Shown here one piece after another: positions 39,582 to 48,152 of a stretch of 59,231 nucleotides of DNA; within the stretch, counting starts at the first letter, position 1, and each line of letters opens with the position of its first letter. Position numbers and translations under genes: made by a program. Location: NCBI GenBank assembly GCA_003166915.1, contig PMUK01000123.1, positions 1 to 59,231 on the forward strand, read 5' to 3'. The notes beneath the pieces are model-generated. The model worked only from the letters and a program-made list of their open reading frames with translations. It did not search any database and was not told the origin of the DNA. This stretch comes from Candidatus Cybelea palsarum (lineage in GTDB: Bacteria > Vulcanimicrobiota > Vulcanimicrobiia > Vulcanimicrobiales > Vulcanimicrobiaceae).

Positions 39582-40168
39582 TCGGTGTCTTAGCACTCCA
39601 GGGAGATGTAACCGAGCATCTCATGGCACTCGAGCATTGCGGCGCCTCCGCAATCCCGGTAAAAACCCCAGCGGACCTCGCGCGCGTGGATGCGCTGATC
39701 GTGCCCGGGGGTGAATCCACGACGGTCATGAAGCTGCTCGACCGCTCTGGCCTTGGGCGGCCGATCGTCGAACGCACGCGCGCCGGAATGCCGCTCTGGG
39801 GAACGTGCATGGGAATGATCGTTGCCGCGCACGACGTCGTCGGGGTGAACCAATCGACGCTCGATCTCATCGACATCACCGTGCGTCGTAACGCGTTCGG
39901 ACGGCAGAACGATTCGGCACAAGTCGAGCTTGCGATCCCGGCGCTGGGCAACACGCCGTTTCCGGCAATCTTCATCCGCGCGCCGTGGATCGAACGCCAT
40001 GGGCGCAACGTTGCGGTGCTTGCGGAGCGAGAGGGGCGCGGCGTGATGGCGCGCGAGGGAAACGTGCTCGCGACCTCGTTCCACCCCGAGCTCGGCACCG
40101 ACGCTCGCGTCCATCAGTACTTCCTCCAGATCGTTAGGCAGCAAGGGAAGGCTTCCACCGCGGCGTAA
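39578..40168 (+). CDS. pdxT: Pyridoxal 5'-phosphate synthase glutaminase PdxT
   Basis: The glutamine amidotransferase subunit that feeds ammonia to PdxS. Class I triad: Cys in PLWGTCMGMIVAA, His and Glu in TSFHPELGTD. The conserved GGESTTVMKLL loop is present. With GTG 39578 the protein begins VGVLALQGDVTEHL, the family's usual N-terminus. ATG 39527 is the alternative and would add about 17 residues encoded by the dispersed repeat. About 197 residues. Downstream of pdxS in the same unit. Confidence 0.95.
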   Translation: MVGVLALQGDVTEHLMALEHCGASAIPVKTPADLARVDALIVPGGESTTVMKLLDRSGLGRPIVERTRAGMPLWGTCMGMIVAAHDVVGVNQSTLDLIDITVRRNAFGRQNDSAQVELAIPALGNTPFPAIFIRAPWIERHGRNVAVLAEREGRGVMAREGNVLATSFHPELGTDARVHQYFLQIVRQQGKASTAA

Positions 40169-40180
40169 TTTCGACTGTAG

Positions 40181-40474
40181 ATGTCTAGTGGGGGCGCCGC
40201 TCCCGAGTGGGAAAGCGCCGGATTTCAAGGGCAGATCCCGCCCGTCGAGCCTTTGCTGCGCGAGGTTATCGCGACGCTCACCCTCGCCGCGCACGCGTAT
40301 TTGACCGAGCAGGAGGGCCGCGCGCCCGATCATGCGTCGGCCGAGGTCGCGATTGACGTGGCGACGGCGGCGTTCGAACGCGTCAAAGAAAGGTTGCGAC
40401 CGCAAGAGCGGTTAGCAATAACGCAGATGCTAACCGAAACGCGCATGACGTTCGTTCGGAAGCGAGGCACCTGA
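40181..40474 (+). CDS. Small helical hypothetical protein
   Basis: A 97-residue protein predicted to be mostly alpha-helical (VIATLTLAAHAYLTEQ..., ATAAFERVKERLRPQERLAITQML), with no Cys, signal or recognised motif. It starts 12 bases after pdxT and ends inside an intrinsic terminator, so it closes the pdx unit. Function unknown; a DNA- or protein-binding helical bundle is possible. Confidence 0.6.
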   Translation: MSSGGAAPEWESAGFQGQIPPVEPLLREVIATLTLAAHAYLTEQEGRAPDHASAEVAIDVATAAFERVKERLRPQERLAITQMLTETRMTFVRKRGT

Positions 40475-40490
40475 GATGCCTCGCTTTTAT
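40461..40490 (+). terminator. Intrinsic terminator of the pdxS-pdxT unit
   Basis: AGCGAGGCA-CCTGAGA-TGCCTCGCT followed by TTTAT: a nine-bp stem and T-run. The stop codon of the 40181 gene lies in its loop. Confidence 0.85.
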
Positions 40491-40510
40491 AGCATGAAGG
40501 TAACGCTCGC

Positions 40511-41041
40511 ATGAGCGAAGTGCTCGTGCTGAACTTCACGTACGAAGCGCTCAACGTCACGAGCTTTCAGCGCGCGGTTAAACTGATTTTTGCCGGCAAA
40601 GCGGAGATGCTGCACGGGCGCGAGCGTATTCTTGCTTCGCCGACGTTCGAAATGCGCATGCCTTCGATCATTCGCATGCTCTACTACATCCGCCGTCCGA
40701 TGCAGCGGGTCGCGTTAACGAAGAAGAACGTCCTGATCCGCGACGAACACGCCTGCCAATACTGCGGTACGCGCGGCGAACGGTTGATGACCGTGGATCA
40801 CGTCGTCCCCAAGAGCCGCGGCGGCGATTCGACTTGGGAGAATTTGGTCTGCGCGTGCATGCGCTGCAACAACCGCAAAAACAACCGGACTCCGCACGAA
40901 GCCAACATGTCGCTTCAGCGCAAACCGCGCCAGCCGAAGTACATCCCCTGGATTCAGATCAAGCGCAACACGCTGCCCGACGAATGGGGCAAGTTCCTCT
41001 TCCTGTACAACGTCTCAATCGACGAACGCATCGAAGCCTAG
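40511..41041 (+). CDS. HNH endonuclease
   Basis: A 176-residue protein with an intact zinc-bound HNH module: CQYCG, then DHVVPKSRGGDSTWENLVCA with the catalytic His, and CMRCNNRKNNRTP. The N-terminal 60 residues (LVLNFTYEALNVTSFQRAV) and the C-terminal KPRQPKYIPWIQIKR are conserved in the stand-alone bacterial HNH group often found in housekeeping context, not only in mobile DNA. AAGG lies ten bases before the ATG. No partner methylase is present, so a repair or processing role is as likely as defence. Confidence 0.9.
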   Translation: MSEVLVLNFTYEALNVTSFQRAVKLIFAGKAEMLHGRERILASPTFEMRMPSIIRMLYYIRRPMQRVALTKKNVLIRDEHACQYCGTRGERLMTVDHVVPKSRGGDSTWENLVCACMRCNNRKNNRTPHEANMSLQRKPRQPKYIPWIQIKRNTLPDEWGKFLFLYNVSIDERIEA

Positions 41042-41087
41042 GCTTCCTAGACGCAACCCCGCGCAGGCGGTCCGCCTTTAGGCGAGT

Positions 41088-41726
41088 ATGCAAAATGTGA
41101 AAGAAGTAAACCGTCAGAAATCTCCCGGCGGCCGTCCCCAGCCGCTCGCCTTTTACGGCGGGCAGCTATGGGTCGGCTCCTGGGATACGGACAAGCTTTA
41201 TGCGATCGACACCAAAGATTGGGACGTCGTCGACGAAATCGCGGCGCCGGGAAAGCCGTACGGGCTCGCCACGGTCGGCGACGCTCTCTCCGTCGTAGTT
41301 GCGCTCGACGACGACGATCGCTATCTCTTCCGTTTTCGCCCCGGGCGCGGCTTCGACAATAAGGTCGCCTGCCCGGACGTCACGGGCTCGCATCTTGCCG
41401 CCGACGGATCGACCCTTTACCTCTGCCAGCAGGGAAATCGGCGGATTTTGGAGCTGGACGGCCGTGGCGCTGTCCAGCGGGAGATCGCGTTGCCTGCGCG
41501 CTGCGCCGGCTTTGCATTCGCCGGCGCAGGCACTGCGTTTATGATCGCCGCCGACGACGAGTTCGAGAACCTCGAGTTCGGGCGCATCGATCTCCGACAG
41601 AGTGCGCCGACCGTCGAACCGGTCGCCGCGGTCCCGTTCGACGGACGCGCGCTAACGTTTGACGGTACGATGTGGTGGACCAGCGACCGCGACAAGGGAG
41701 AGATCGTGGCCTTTACGCCTCAATGA
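41088..41726 (+). CDS. Beta-propeller (NHL/SMP-30-like) protein
   Basis: A 212-residue cytoplasmic-looking protein with repeated blades (LAFYGGQLWVGSWDTDKLYAID, split as GGQLWVGSWDTD and DGTMWWTSDRDKG at the ends; ADGSTLYLCQQGNRRILELD between). Trp and Asp patterns suit a five- or six-bladed propeller. No signal peptide. It overlaps the following permease gene by ATGA (41723-41726), so it may assist or monitor that transporter. Ligand unknown. Confidence 0.7.
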   Translation: MQNVKEVNRQKSPGGRPQPLAFYGGQLWVGSWDTDKLYAIDTKDWDVVDEIAAPGKPYGLATVGDALSVVVALDDDDRYLFRFRPGRGFDNKVACPDVTGSHLAADGSTLYLCQQGNRRILELDGRGAVQREIALPARCAGFAFAGAGTAFMIAADDEFENLEFGRIDLRQSAPTVEPVAAVPFDGRALTFDGTMWWTSDRDKGEIVAFTPQ

Positions 41727-42805
41727 TCGATTCCGGACCGCGCCCGGTAGGGATTGGCGTTCGCACATGGCTTACGGCCGCCGCCGTGTTCGCCGGCGCG
41801 TACGTCCTCTGGCTCGTGCTTGCCGGCACGCTCTCGGCGTTCGTCTTACTCTTTACGGGGATCCTGATCGCGGTGGCCCTGCGTCCGATTGCCAATCGTC
41901 TCGGCGCGAGAATGCCGTTCGGCATCGCGGTCGGCCTTTCGTTTGGCGGGGCCATCCTGATTGCAGCGCTGATTGCCTATGTCTTGATCGCTCCGCTGGG
42001 TGTCGAAATTCAGCGCCTCGTCCAGGCGATTCCGGGCTACGTCAACTCCCTGAAAGACCAACTCGTCGCCGCCGAGCGTTTCCTAAAGGATTACGAACTC
42101 TCCAAACAGTTCGCAGGCGCAGTTGCCAACGGCGCGGGGGGCGCCTTTAGCTCCCTCGGGGCGCACCTGCTGGCGGGGCCGGCTCTGGTTGCCGCCGTTT
42201 TTGGAAACGCGATCATAATTTTGCTGCTTGCAGTTGGATGGATGCTCTCGTCGGATGACCTCGAGCGCTTTACTCTCAGTCTTTTGCCGCAAACGACCGG
42301 CCGGGATTGGAAGGACGCCTTCGACACGATTGGCGTTCGCCTCAGCGCCTACGTAAAGGGAATCGTTATCAATGGAACCATCGTTGGCGTGACGATGGGT
42401 GGAGCGGTTGCGATTCTGGGAGTTCCCTACGCCCTGCTGCTCGGTTTCGTGGTCGCCGTGTTTCAGGCGATTCCGATGGTTGGCGCCGTAATTTCCGGAC
42501 CGGTCATTTTGCTGGTCGTGCTTGCGACGAGCGGCTGGGTCAAAATGTTGATCGTCCTCGCCATCTTCACCGTCGTGCAAGTTGTCGATCAGAACGTGCT
42601 CTCCCCGATCATCTTCGGGCAGCGCGTGCAGTTGAGCTTTCTGCTGATTATCTTCTCGACGGTTGTCGGCGGCATGCTCTTGGGCATTCCCGGAGCGTTC
42701 TTAGCGGTGCCCGCCGCCGCAGTGCTGCAGGTCGTCGTCGTGCAGATCGTCGCGCCGGCGGTCCGCCGCGCGAACCACGTCGGCGACCCCGGGGTGTCCA
42801 AGTAA
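41723..42805 (+). CDS. AI-2E family (DUF20) membrane permease
   Basis: A 360-residue protein with about eight membrane helices: a pair at each end of the N-terminal third (LTAAAVFAGAYVLWLVLAG, ILIAVALRPIANRL), a soluble loop (EIQRLVQAIPGYVNSLKDQL) and a C-terminal bundle with FQAIPMVGAVISGPVILLVV and VDQNVLSPIIFGQ. The DQNVLSPIIFG and GIPGAFLAVPAAAVLQ motifs mark the family, which exports or regulates quorum signals, Na+/H+ or unknown solutes. I start at ATG 41723 (MIDSGPRPVG). Coupled to the propeller gene. Confidence 0.9.
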   Translation: MIDSGPRPVGIGVRTWLTAAAVFAGAYVLWLVLAGTLSAFVLLFTGILIAVALRPIANRLGARMPFGIAVGLSFGGAILIAALIAYVLIAPLGVEIQRLVQAIPGYVNSLKDQLVAAERFLKDYELSKQFAGAVANGAGGAFSSLGAHLLAGPALVAAVFGNAIIILLLAVGWMLSSDDLERFTLSLLPQTTGRDWKDAFDTIGVRLSAYVKGIVINGTIVGVTMGGAVAILGVPYALLLGFVVAVFQAIPMVGAVISGPVILLVVLATSGWVKMLIVLAIFTVVQVVDQNVLSPIIFGQRVQLSFLLIIFSTVVGGMLLGIPGAFLAVPAAAVLQVVVVQIVAPAVRRANHVGDPGVSK

Positions 42806-42866
42806 GGGGCCGCTCGAGCTGAGGCCGAATCCTCTTGTTTTACCTTTTCAAGAACAGGAGTGGTTC

Positions 42867-43415
42867 ATGAAGGCTTTTGCAGACGTAGCCGATTCCGCGG
42901 ATGCCCGTAAGCTCTGGGGCTGGTACCTCGCCGTCGGGATCGCGCTCATTCTAGTCGGCCTGTACTGCATGTGGGCGGAGGGGGTCGCAACGATGGCTTC
43001 GGTCATCGTGCTCGGAGCGGCCTTATTCATTGCCGGCATCGTGCAGCTGGCCGGAGCCATCATGGCGCGCGGCGCCGGGCATATAGTGCTGCTGCTCTTG
43101 GTCGGCATTCTCGATATTATCGTTGGCTTGATGCTGCTGGAACATCCCGTAGCGGGAGCGCTGGTCGTTACGCTGCTGCTCGCCACGCTCTTCGTCTTCG
43201 GCGGACTTTTCCGATTCGTCACCGCGCTCATGCTGCAGTTTCCGCACTACGGGTGGGTCGCGTTCGGCGGAGTCGTCAGCGTGATTCTCGGCGTCCTGCT
43301 TTGGATTCAGTGGCCGTTCTCCGCTTTGTGGTTCATCGGGTTCGTCGTCGGTTTGAACTTTGTTTTCGCCGGCTTCTCATGGTCGATGATGGCATGGAAA
43401 CTTAAAGCCGCATAA
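42867..43415 (+). CDS. HdeD-family (DUF308) six-helix membrane protein
   Basis: A 182-residue integral membrane protein with six hydrophobic segments in three pairs (YLAVGIALILVGLYCMW, ASVIVLGAALFIAGIVQL, IVLLLLVGILDIIVGLM, TLLLATLFVFGGLFRF, VAFGGVVSVILGVLLW, LWFIGFVVGLNFVFAG). Glycine spacing matches HdeD-like proteins, tied in enterobacteria to acid resistance. AGGAG precedes the ATG by eight bases. No acid chaperone genes nearby. Confidence 0.88.
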   Translation: MKAFADVADSADARKLWGWYLAVGIALILVGLYCMWAEGVATMASVIVLGAALFIAGIVQLAGAIMARGAGHIVLLLLVGILDIIVGLMLLEHPVAGALVVTLLLATLFVFGGLFRFVTALMLQFPHYGWVAFGGVVSVILGVLLWIQWPFSALWFIGFVVGLNFVFAGFSWSMMAWKLKAA

Positions 43416-43439
43416 CGCGGGACGAAAGGTACCGGCTCC

Positions 43440-44063
43440 TCAAATAAACGTGCGCACTACGTGCACTGGATAGAGTGTTTCGCTCGCGCGAAATGCTCCG
43501 ATCTCTTCGACGTGTGCGAATCGATAAATGATTGCAGAAGCGCTGTCGTCGTCGCTGCGCAAGATCGACGCGCCTCGGAACCCCGGTGCGGCGGCGATAG
43601 AGCTCGTGACGGCGTGGGTCCCTTCGAGGCCTGACGAGAATTGCTCGAAAGCAACCGCATCGGTCGACGTCGGATCGATGGCCGCGTCGCCTAGGTTCGT
43701 CGCCAGACTGTAGAGCGTCAAGGAGCGTGATTCCGCGACGTCGTGCCGCTCGGCGACGAGGTGATGATCGTCCCAGGCTGCGCAGAGGTGCCGGAATTCC
43801 TCGTGGCCGTCAAGATGGAGCAGCACGATCACGCGCCGATGATTGTGCGAGCGCAGGATGGCGGCTTCTCGCACCCGCGCCGCCGAGGTCCGAGCCTTCT
43901 CGACGAGAGTTTCGTACGACGCGATTGCGGCGTCGGCACGCTCGGCCGTGACGTGTACGACGGCAACCGCCCACCATGCAGGCGGCGCAAAGACGATCGC
44001 CGGTCCGCCGGCGTGGTGGTCCGTGGCCGTGTGATGCCGACGGTCCTCGTGCGGCCGCGACAT
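43440..44063 (-). CDS. Tandem ABM-like (dimeric alpha/beta barrel) protein
   Basis: A 207-residue protein built of two similar halves. Each ends with an ILRS strand followed by a hydrophobic strand (AAILRSHNHRRVIVLLHL and GASILRSDDDSASAIIYRF), the pattern of antibiotic-biosynthesis-monooxygenase-like ferredoxin folds fused in tandem. The N-terminus is His-rich (HEDRRHHTATDHHAGG), which may bind metal or simply be low-complexity. No catalytic motif is recognised. Divergent from the biotin operon, so its promoter region is shared with bioA. Confidence 0.6.
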   Translation of the reverse strand: MSRPHEDRRHHTATDHHAGGPAIVFAPPAWWAVAVVHVTAERADAAIASYETLVEKARTSAARVREAAILRSHNHRRVIVLLHLDGHEEFRHLCAAWDDHHLVAERHDVAESRSLTLYSLATNLGDAAIDPTSTDAVAFEQFSSGLEGTHAVTSSIAAAPGFRGASILRSDDDSASAIIYRFAHVEEIGAFRASETLYPVHVVRTFI

Positions 44064-44075
44064 CAGCGTTGCGTG

Positions 44076-44103
44076 TTGTTGGACATCGAATTTAGCTTAT
44101 ATG
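44076..44103 (+). promoter_or_regulatory. Candidate promoter of the biotin operon
   Basis: TTGTTG (44076-44081) and TATATG (44098-44103) are spaced by 16 bases upstream of bioA. A small hairpin CCCCT-TGCGTG-AGGGG (44145-44160) lies in the predicted leader. I see no BirA- or BioR-type operator. Confidence 0.35.
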
Positions 44104-44190
44104 AAAGGCAAGACCAGCGCAACTTGATCACGAGAAAAATACTGCCCCTTGCGTGAGGGGACCGCCTGCCGACAGCGAAAAACGGCCAAA

Positions 44191-45378
44191 ATGTCGCATC
44201 TATGGTTGCCGTTCACGCAGATGCGGCACTTCGACGAGCAGGCGCGATCGTTCGTGCGAGGCCGCGGAACGATGCTGGAAGATGCGCGCGGCCGGAGTGT
44301 TTACGATGCAGTCAGCTCGATTTGGACGACGATTCACGGTCATTGCCATCCACGCATCGTCGAGGCGATCGCGCGACAGGCGGCGACGCTCGATCACGCG
44401 ACGCTACTCGGGGCGACGAATCCCGTCGCCGAAGAGCTCGCCGAGCGGCTTTGTGCGATCGCGGGCATGGATCGCGCATTCTTTGCAAGCGACGGCGCCA
44501 GCGCGGTTGAGGCCGCAATCAAGATGGCGCTGCAATATTGGCAGAACGCCGGTCAGCCGCATCGCACCCGCTTCGTGCGGTTGAGCGGCGCGTACCACGG
44601 CGATACGATCGGCGCGATGAGCCTTTCCGACATCGCGGTCTTCAAGTCGCGCTTCGGCAGCGTTACGTTCGAAACGCAAGGTTACGACGCTACGGTTCCG
44701 CTTGGAGAGGACGTTGCGGCGGTGATCCTCGAGCCGCTGGTTCAAGCCGCAGCGGGTATGCGGCTCGTTCCGAAGGAGGCCTACGAACGGTTAAAAGGCG
44801 TCGAAGCGCTGATCGTCTGTGACGAAATTGCTACCGGATTCGGGCGTACCGGCACGATGTTCGCCTTCGAACAGATCGGCGTTAGCCCGGATATCGTCTG
44901 CGTCGGAAAAGGCTTGACGGGCGGCACGATGGCGCTCTCTGCGACGCTGGTCGGTCAATCGCTGTACGACGTATTTCTTGGCGCACCGGACGCATTCGTT
45001 CACTTCTTTCACGGTCATTCGTACGCCGGAAATCCGATTGCATGCGCGGCGGCGCTGGCATCGCTCTCGCTGTTCGAAGAAGAAGGTACGCTCGAGCGTG
45101 CGCAGGGTATCGCTCGGCGATCGCGCGCACACCTGGAAAGCTTACGCGCGCATCCGCTCGTGCACGACTTGCGCCAAGCCGGGACGATGCTCGGGATCGA
45201 GCTGCGCAAGAATTTGGGGCCCTCCTCTGCCGATGCGCTGTACGACGCGGGCCACTTCACGCGGGCGATCGGCGACGTGATTCAGTTCGTTCCGCCGCTC
45301 TGCTCGAGCGATGAAGAGGTCGACGCCTTCTTCGAATCGTTGTCAACCGTGCTCGTCCTGAGCGCAGTCGAAGGATGA
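44191..45378 (+). CDS. bioA: Adenosylmethionine-8-amino-7-oxononanoate aminotransferase
   Basis: Class III PLP aminotransferase that converts KAPA to DAPA with S-adenosylmethionine as amino donor. It begins MSHLWLPFTQM as the family does. Other landmarks are SSIWTTIHGHCHPRIVEAI, FFASDGASAVEAAIKMALQY, the KLSGAYHGDT-like FVRLSGAYHGDTIGAMS, LIVCDEIATGFGRTG and the cofactor Lys in VCVGKGLTGG. About 395 residues. ATG 44191 is preferred to the start at 44149. The last codons (LVLSAVEG) come from a copy of the dispersed repeat, and the stop lies inside it. First gene of bioA-F-D-B. Confidence 0.96.
   Translation: MSHLWLPFTQMRHFDEQARSFVRGRGTMLEDARGRSVYDAVSSIWTTIHGHCHPRIVEAIARQAATLDHATLLGATNPVAEELAERLCAIAGMDRAFFASDGASAVEAAIKMALQYWQNAGQPHRTRFVRLSGAYHGDTIGAMSLSDIAVFKSRFGSVTFETQGYDATVPLGEDVAAVILEPLVQAAAGMRLVPKEAYERLKGVEALIVCDEIATGFGRTGTMFAFEQIGVSPDIVCVGKGLTGGTMALSATLVGQSLYDVFLGAPDAFVHFFHGHSYAGNPIACAAALASLSLFEEEGTLERAQGIARRSRAHLESLRAHPLVHDLRQAGTMLGIELRKNLGPSSADALYDAGHFTRAIGDVIQFVPPLCSSDEEVDAFFESLSTVLVLSAVEG
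45353..45376. repeat. Dispersed element providing the bioA C-terminus
   Basis: CGTCCTGAGCGCAGTCGAAGGATG covers the last codons of bioA, so the protein ends with repeat-encoded LVLSAVEG. The right arm GTCGAAGG (45366-45373) is intact and the left arm is missing. Confidence 0.65.
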
Positions 45379-45382
45379 AAGA

Positions 45383-46516
45383 GTGAGCTACCTCCAGCGG
45401 GCGCGGCAAACGCTCGAAGCTATTCGCGGCGAGCACCGCTACCGCGATCTCCCGCAGCACGGGCTCTCCAACGTCATCGACTTTTCGTCGAACGATTACC
45501 TGGGCTTGGCGACGGATCCGCAAGTCGTCGAGGCGCTGAAACGAGCGACACGCGTCGGCTCGGGCGGCGCACGCTTGCTGGGAGGACGCCAGCGCGAGCA
45601 TGCGCTTCTTGAAAACGAGCTGGCGGATTGGCTCGGGCGCGAGCGTGCATTGCTATTCTCTTCCGGTTACCTTGCCGGTGTAGGAACGATTCCGGTGCTT
45701 GCGGAGCTGGTCGAAACGATTCTCTCCGACCAATCCAACCATGCCTGCCTGATCGACGGCATCCGTCTCGCGCGAACACCGCACTCGATCTACGAGCACG
45801 CCACGCTCCCGCCTACGAGTACGTCCAAGAGTTTGCTCGTGGTCAGCGAATCGATCTTCGGCATGGACGGCGACGCAATCGATCCCACCGCGCTCCTCGA
45901 GTGTTTGAGAGAGCAAGACGTCCTGCTGCTCGATGAAGCGCACGCGCTTGGAATCGCCGGACCGCAAGGCGCGGGGCTCGCGCGCGCGCTCGACGACCCG
46001 CGCATCCTTATCCTCGGGACGCTTTCGAAAGCGCTTGGCTCGCTTGGCGGTTTCGTTGCGGGTCCCGCGACGGCGATCGAGCTGCTGGTCAATCGCGCGC
46101 GGTCGTTTATCTTCGACACCGCGCTGCCGCCGTCGCTCGCGCTCGCGTCGCGCATCGCCCTTCTCCTTACGCGTCGCGGCGACGATCGCCGCGAACGCCT
46201 GCGAGCGAACGCCGCCCGCCTGCGCGCCGCCCTCGACGCCAGCCCCTCGTCCTTCGACTGCGCTCAGGATGACATTACTGCTCTCAGGAAAGGCTCCGTC
46301 GAAGGGCCTATCGTCTCCGTCCTCCTCGGTAGCGAGGAGCGCGCGCTAGGCGTCTCGGAGGAACTATGGAAGCGCCGCATCTTCGTCCCAGCGATCCGTC
46401 CGCCCACCGTGGCGCCCGGCACATCGCGGCTGCGCATCACGATCCGCGCCGACCATACGCTGGACCAGGTAGATATGCTCGCAGAAGAGCTACGGCGATG
46501 CGTCGCTACTTCGTAA
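45383..46516 (+). CDS. bioF: 8-amino-7-oxononanoate synthase
   Basis: PLP-dependent condensing enzyme joining pimeloyl thioester and alanine to KAPA. Family segments: NVIDFSSNDYLGLATDP, GSGGARLLGGRQREHALLE, LFSSGYLAGVGTIPVL, SNHACLIDGIRLA, LLDEAHALGIAGPQGAG and the cofactor Lys in ILGTLSKALGSLGGFV. GTG start at 45383, five bases after bioA. Residues about 290-308 (SFDCAQDDITALRKGSVEG) are encoded by an in-frame copy of the dispersed palindrome inserted in the surface loop before the final domain. Overlaps bioD by 19 bases. Confidence 0.96.
   Translation: MSYLQRARQTLEAIRGEHRYRDLPQHGLSNVIDFSSNDYLGLATDPQVVEALKRATRVGSGGARLLGGRQREHALLENELADWLGRERALLFSSGYLAGVGTIPVLAELVETILSDQSNHACLIDGIRLARTPHSIYEHATLPPTSTSKSLLVVSESIFGMDGDAIDPTALLECLREQDVLLLDEAHALGIAGPQGAGLARALDDPRILILGTLSKALGSLGGFVAGPATAIELLVNRARSFIFDTALPPSLALASRIALLLTRRGDDRRERLRANAARLRAALDASPSSFDCAQDDITALRKGSVEGPIVSVLLGSEERALGVSEELWKRRIFVPAIRPPTVAPGTSRLRITIRADHTLDQVDMLAEELRRCVATS
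46251..46305. repeat. Dispersed palindromic element inside the bioF reading frame
   Basis: A 55-bp copy bracketed by CCTTCGAC (46251-46258) and GTCGAAGG (46298-46305), read through in the bioF frame as about 18 extra residues without a stop or frameshift. Confidence 0.8.
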
Positions 46517-47154
46517 CCGGAACCGACACCGACGTCGGAAAGACTCGGGTGACAGCCGCGCTTGCGCTTGCACTGCGCCGCGCGGGCGAAAACCCGACAA
46601 TCGTCAAGATCGTCCAGACGGGAGTAAAGCCGCGCGGGGAGGGCGACGCGCAGCGTGCCGGTCGGCTCGCCGGCGTACCGCACGTCGAGCTCGCCCGCTT
46701 TGAAAACGCTGGAGACCCCTGGTCCGCGGCACTCGCCGAAGCCAAGCCGCCGCTTACCGCGGAGCGGCTCGCCGATGAAGTTGACAAAATTCCCGGCACG
46801 ATCGTCGCCGAGGGCATCGGAGGCATCATGGTCCCCCTTAATGCCGGCGAGAATATCGGCCACGTCGCGGCCCTGGCCAAGCTCGAGGCGGTTATTACCG
46901 TAGGCCTTCGCCTGGGCTGCATCAATCACGCCATGCTGACGCGCAGCCTCTGCCGCGAGCTAAACATCCCGGTCGCCGGCGCTGTGCTGGTCGAACGTTG
47001 GGGCCGAACGGATCCGACATACCGCGACCGTGTCTATTGCGTGCTGCAAGGAAGTCTGCCGGTGCTTGGCGTTCTGGCGTTTGCGGCCGCCGAGACTCAA
47101 TCCGTCGAAGCCGGTGCAAAGCTTTTCGAATCTTTGGTGAAGCAAGAGCGCTGA
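46498..47154 (+). CDS. bioD: Dethiobiotin synthetase
   Basis: ATP-dependent carboxylase that closes the ureido ring from DAPA. P-loop: RYFVTGTDTDVGKTRVTAAL with the family's GTDTDVGKT. Also KIVQTGVKP, VAEGIGGIMVPLN and a GLRLGCINHAMLT segment that corresponds to the usual GL-GCINHALLT. About 218 residues. ATG 46498 overlaps the bioF end by 19 bases; the longer frame from 46366 is bioF shadow. bioB starts one base after its stop. Confidence 0.96.
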   Translation: MRRYFVTGTDTDVGKTRVTAALALALRRAGENPTIVKIVQTGVKPRGEGDAQRAGRLAGVPHVELARFENAGDPWSAALAEAKPPLTAERLADEVDKIPGTIVAEGIGGIMVPLNAGENIGHVAALAKLEAVITVGLRLGCINHAMLTRSLCRELNIPVAGAVLVERWGRTDPTYRDRVYCVLQGSLPVLGVLAFAAAETQSVEAGAKLFESLVKQER

Positions 47155-47155
47155 T

Positions 47156-48139
47156 ATGGCGCATTCCACGATCCAACGCGCGCGAGCCCAGCTGCTCGAG
47201 CGGGGCCGCCCTGCGAGCGCCGAGCTGCTCGCCGGCGTTGCCCAACTTACCGCCGAGCACGTACCGGCTCTCTTGGCGCTTGCCGATGACGTTCGCTCGC
47301 ACTACTGCGGCAACGAGATTGCCGTCGAAGTGCTGTACAACGCCAAGAAGGGCGGTTGCTCGGAAGATTGCAATTTTTGCTCGCAAAGCGCGCGCTATGC
47401 AACCGATGTCCAAGCCGAGCCGCTTTCGAGCGTCGAGGATTTTGTCGCGGCAGCGCGCGCCGCGTACGCCCGGGGGGCCGGCGAGTTTTGCATCGTCGTC
47501 GCCGTGCGCGGCCCTTCCGAAAAACTGCTGGAACGCGTCTGCGCCGCCGTCGAGGAAATCAAAGCCGAGCTGCCGCTGACCGTCGCCGTCTCGCTCGGAA
47601 TTTTGAACGACCGCCAGATCGAGCGGCTCGCACGAGCCGGCGTCGACAAAGTCAACCATAACCTTGAAACGTCGCGCCGCTATTTTCCCCAAGTCTGCAC
47701 GACCCACACTTACGACGAGCGCTGGGAAACTTGTCAGCGCGTGAAGCGCCACGATCTCGAGCTCTGCTGCGGCGGCATCATCGGCATGGGAGAAGACGTC
47801 GCCGACCGCCTCGACTTCTTATCTGCCTTGCAAGAGCTCCAACCCCAAGAGGTTCCGATCAACTTTCTCAATCCGCGCCCTGGGACGCCCTTTGGGGACC
47901 GGTCGCTGCTCGATCCGGTCGAAGCGCTGCGTTTTGTGGCAATGGCGCGTCTTGCCTTACCGAGTGCGCTGGTACGCTTTGCCGGCGGACGCGAGGTTAC
48001 GCTGCAAGCACTGCAGGATGTCGGCATGCGAAGTGGTGTCAGCGGCATCGTCCTGGGCAACTATCTGACGACGGAAGGCCGCAGCGACGCCGACGATTTC
48101 GCGATGCTGAATCGTCTCGGCTTCGAAGTCCTCGCTTAG
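47156..48139 (+). CDS. bioB: Biotin synthase
   Basis: Radical SAM enzyme inserting sulfur into dethiobiotin. The [4Fe-4S] cluster motif is GGCSEDCNFCSQSARY (CxxxCxxC). Further landmarks: VNHNLETSRRYFPQVCTTHTYDERWETC, CCGGIIGMGE, VPINFLNPRPGTPF and the auxiliary-cluster Arg region RFAGGREV. About 327 residues. Last gene of bioA-F-D-B. No bioC, bioH or bioW is in the window, so the pimeloyl source is elsewhere. Confidence 0.97.
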   Translation: MAHSTIQRARAQLLERGRPASAELLAGVAQLTAEHVPALLALADDVRSHYCGNEIAVEVLYNAKKGGCSEDCNFCSQSARYATDVQAEPLSSVEDFVAAARAAYARGAGEFCIVVAVRGPSEKLLERVCAAVEEIKAELPLTVAVSLGILNDRQIERLARAGVDKVNHNLETSRRYFPQVCTTHTYDERWETCQRVKRHDLELCCGGIIGMGEDVADRLDFLSALQELQPQEVPINFLNPRPGTPFGDRSLLDPVEALRFVAMARLALPSALVRFAGGREVTLQALQDVGMRSGVSGIVLGNYLTTEGRSDADDFAMLNRLGFEVLA

Positions 48140-48152
48140 CCGGGCCGCACTC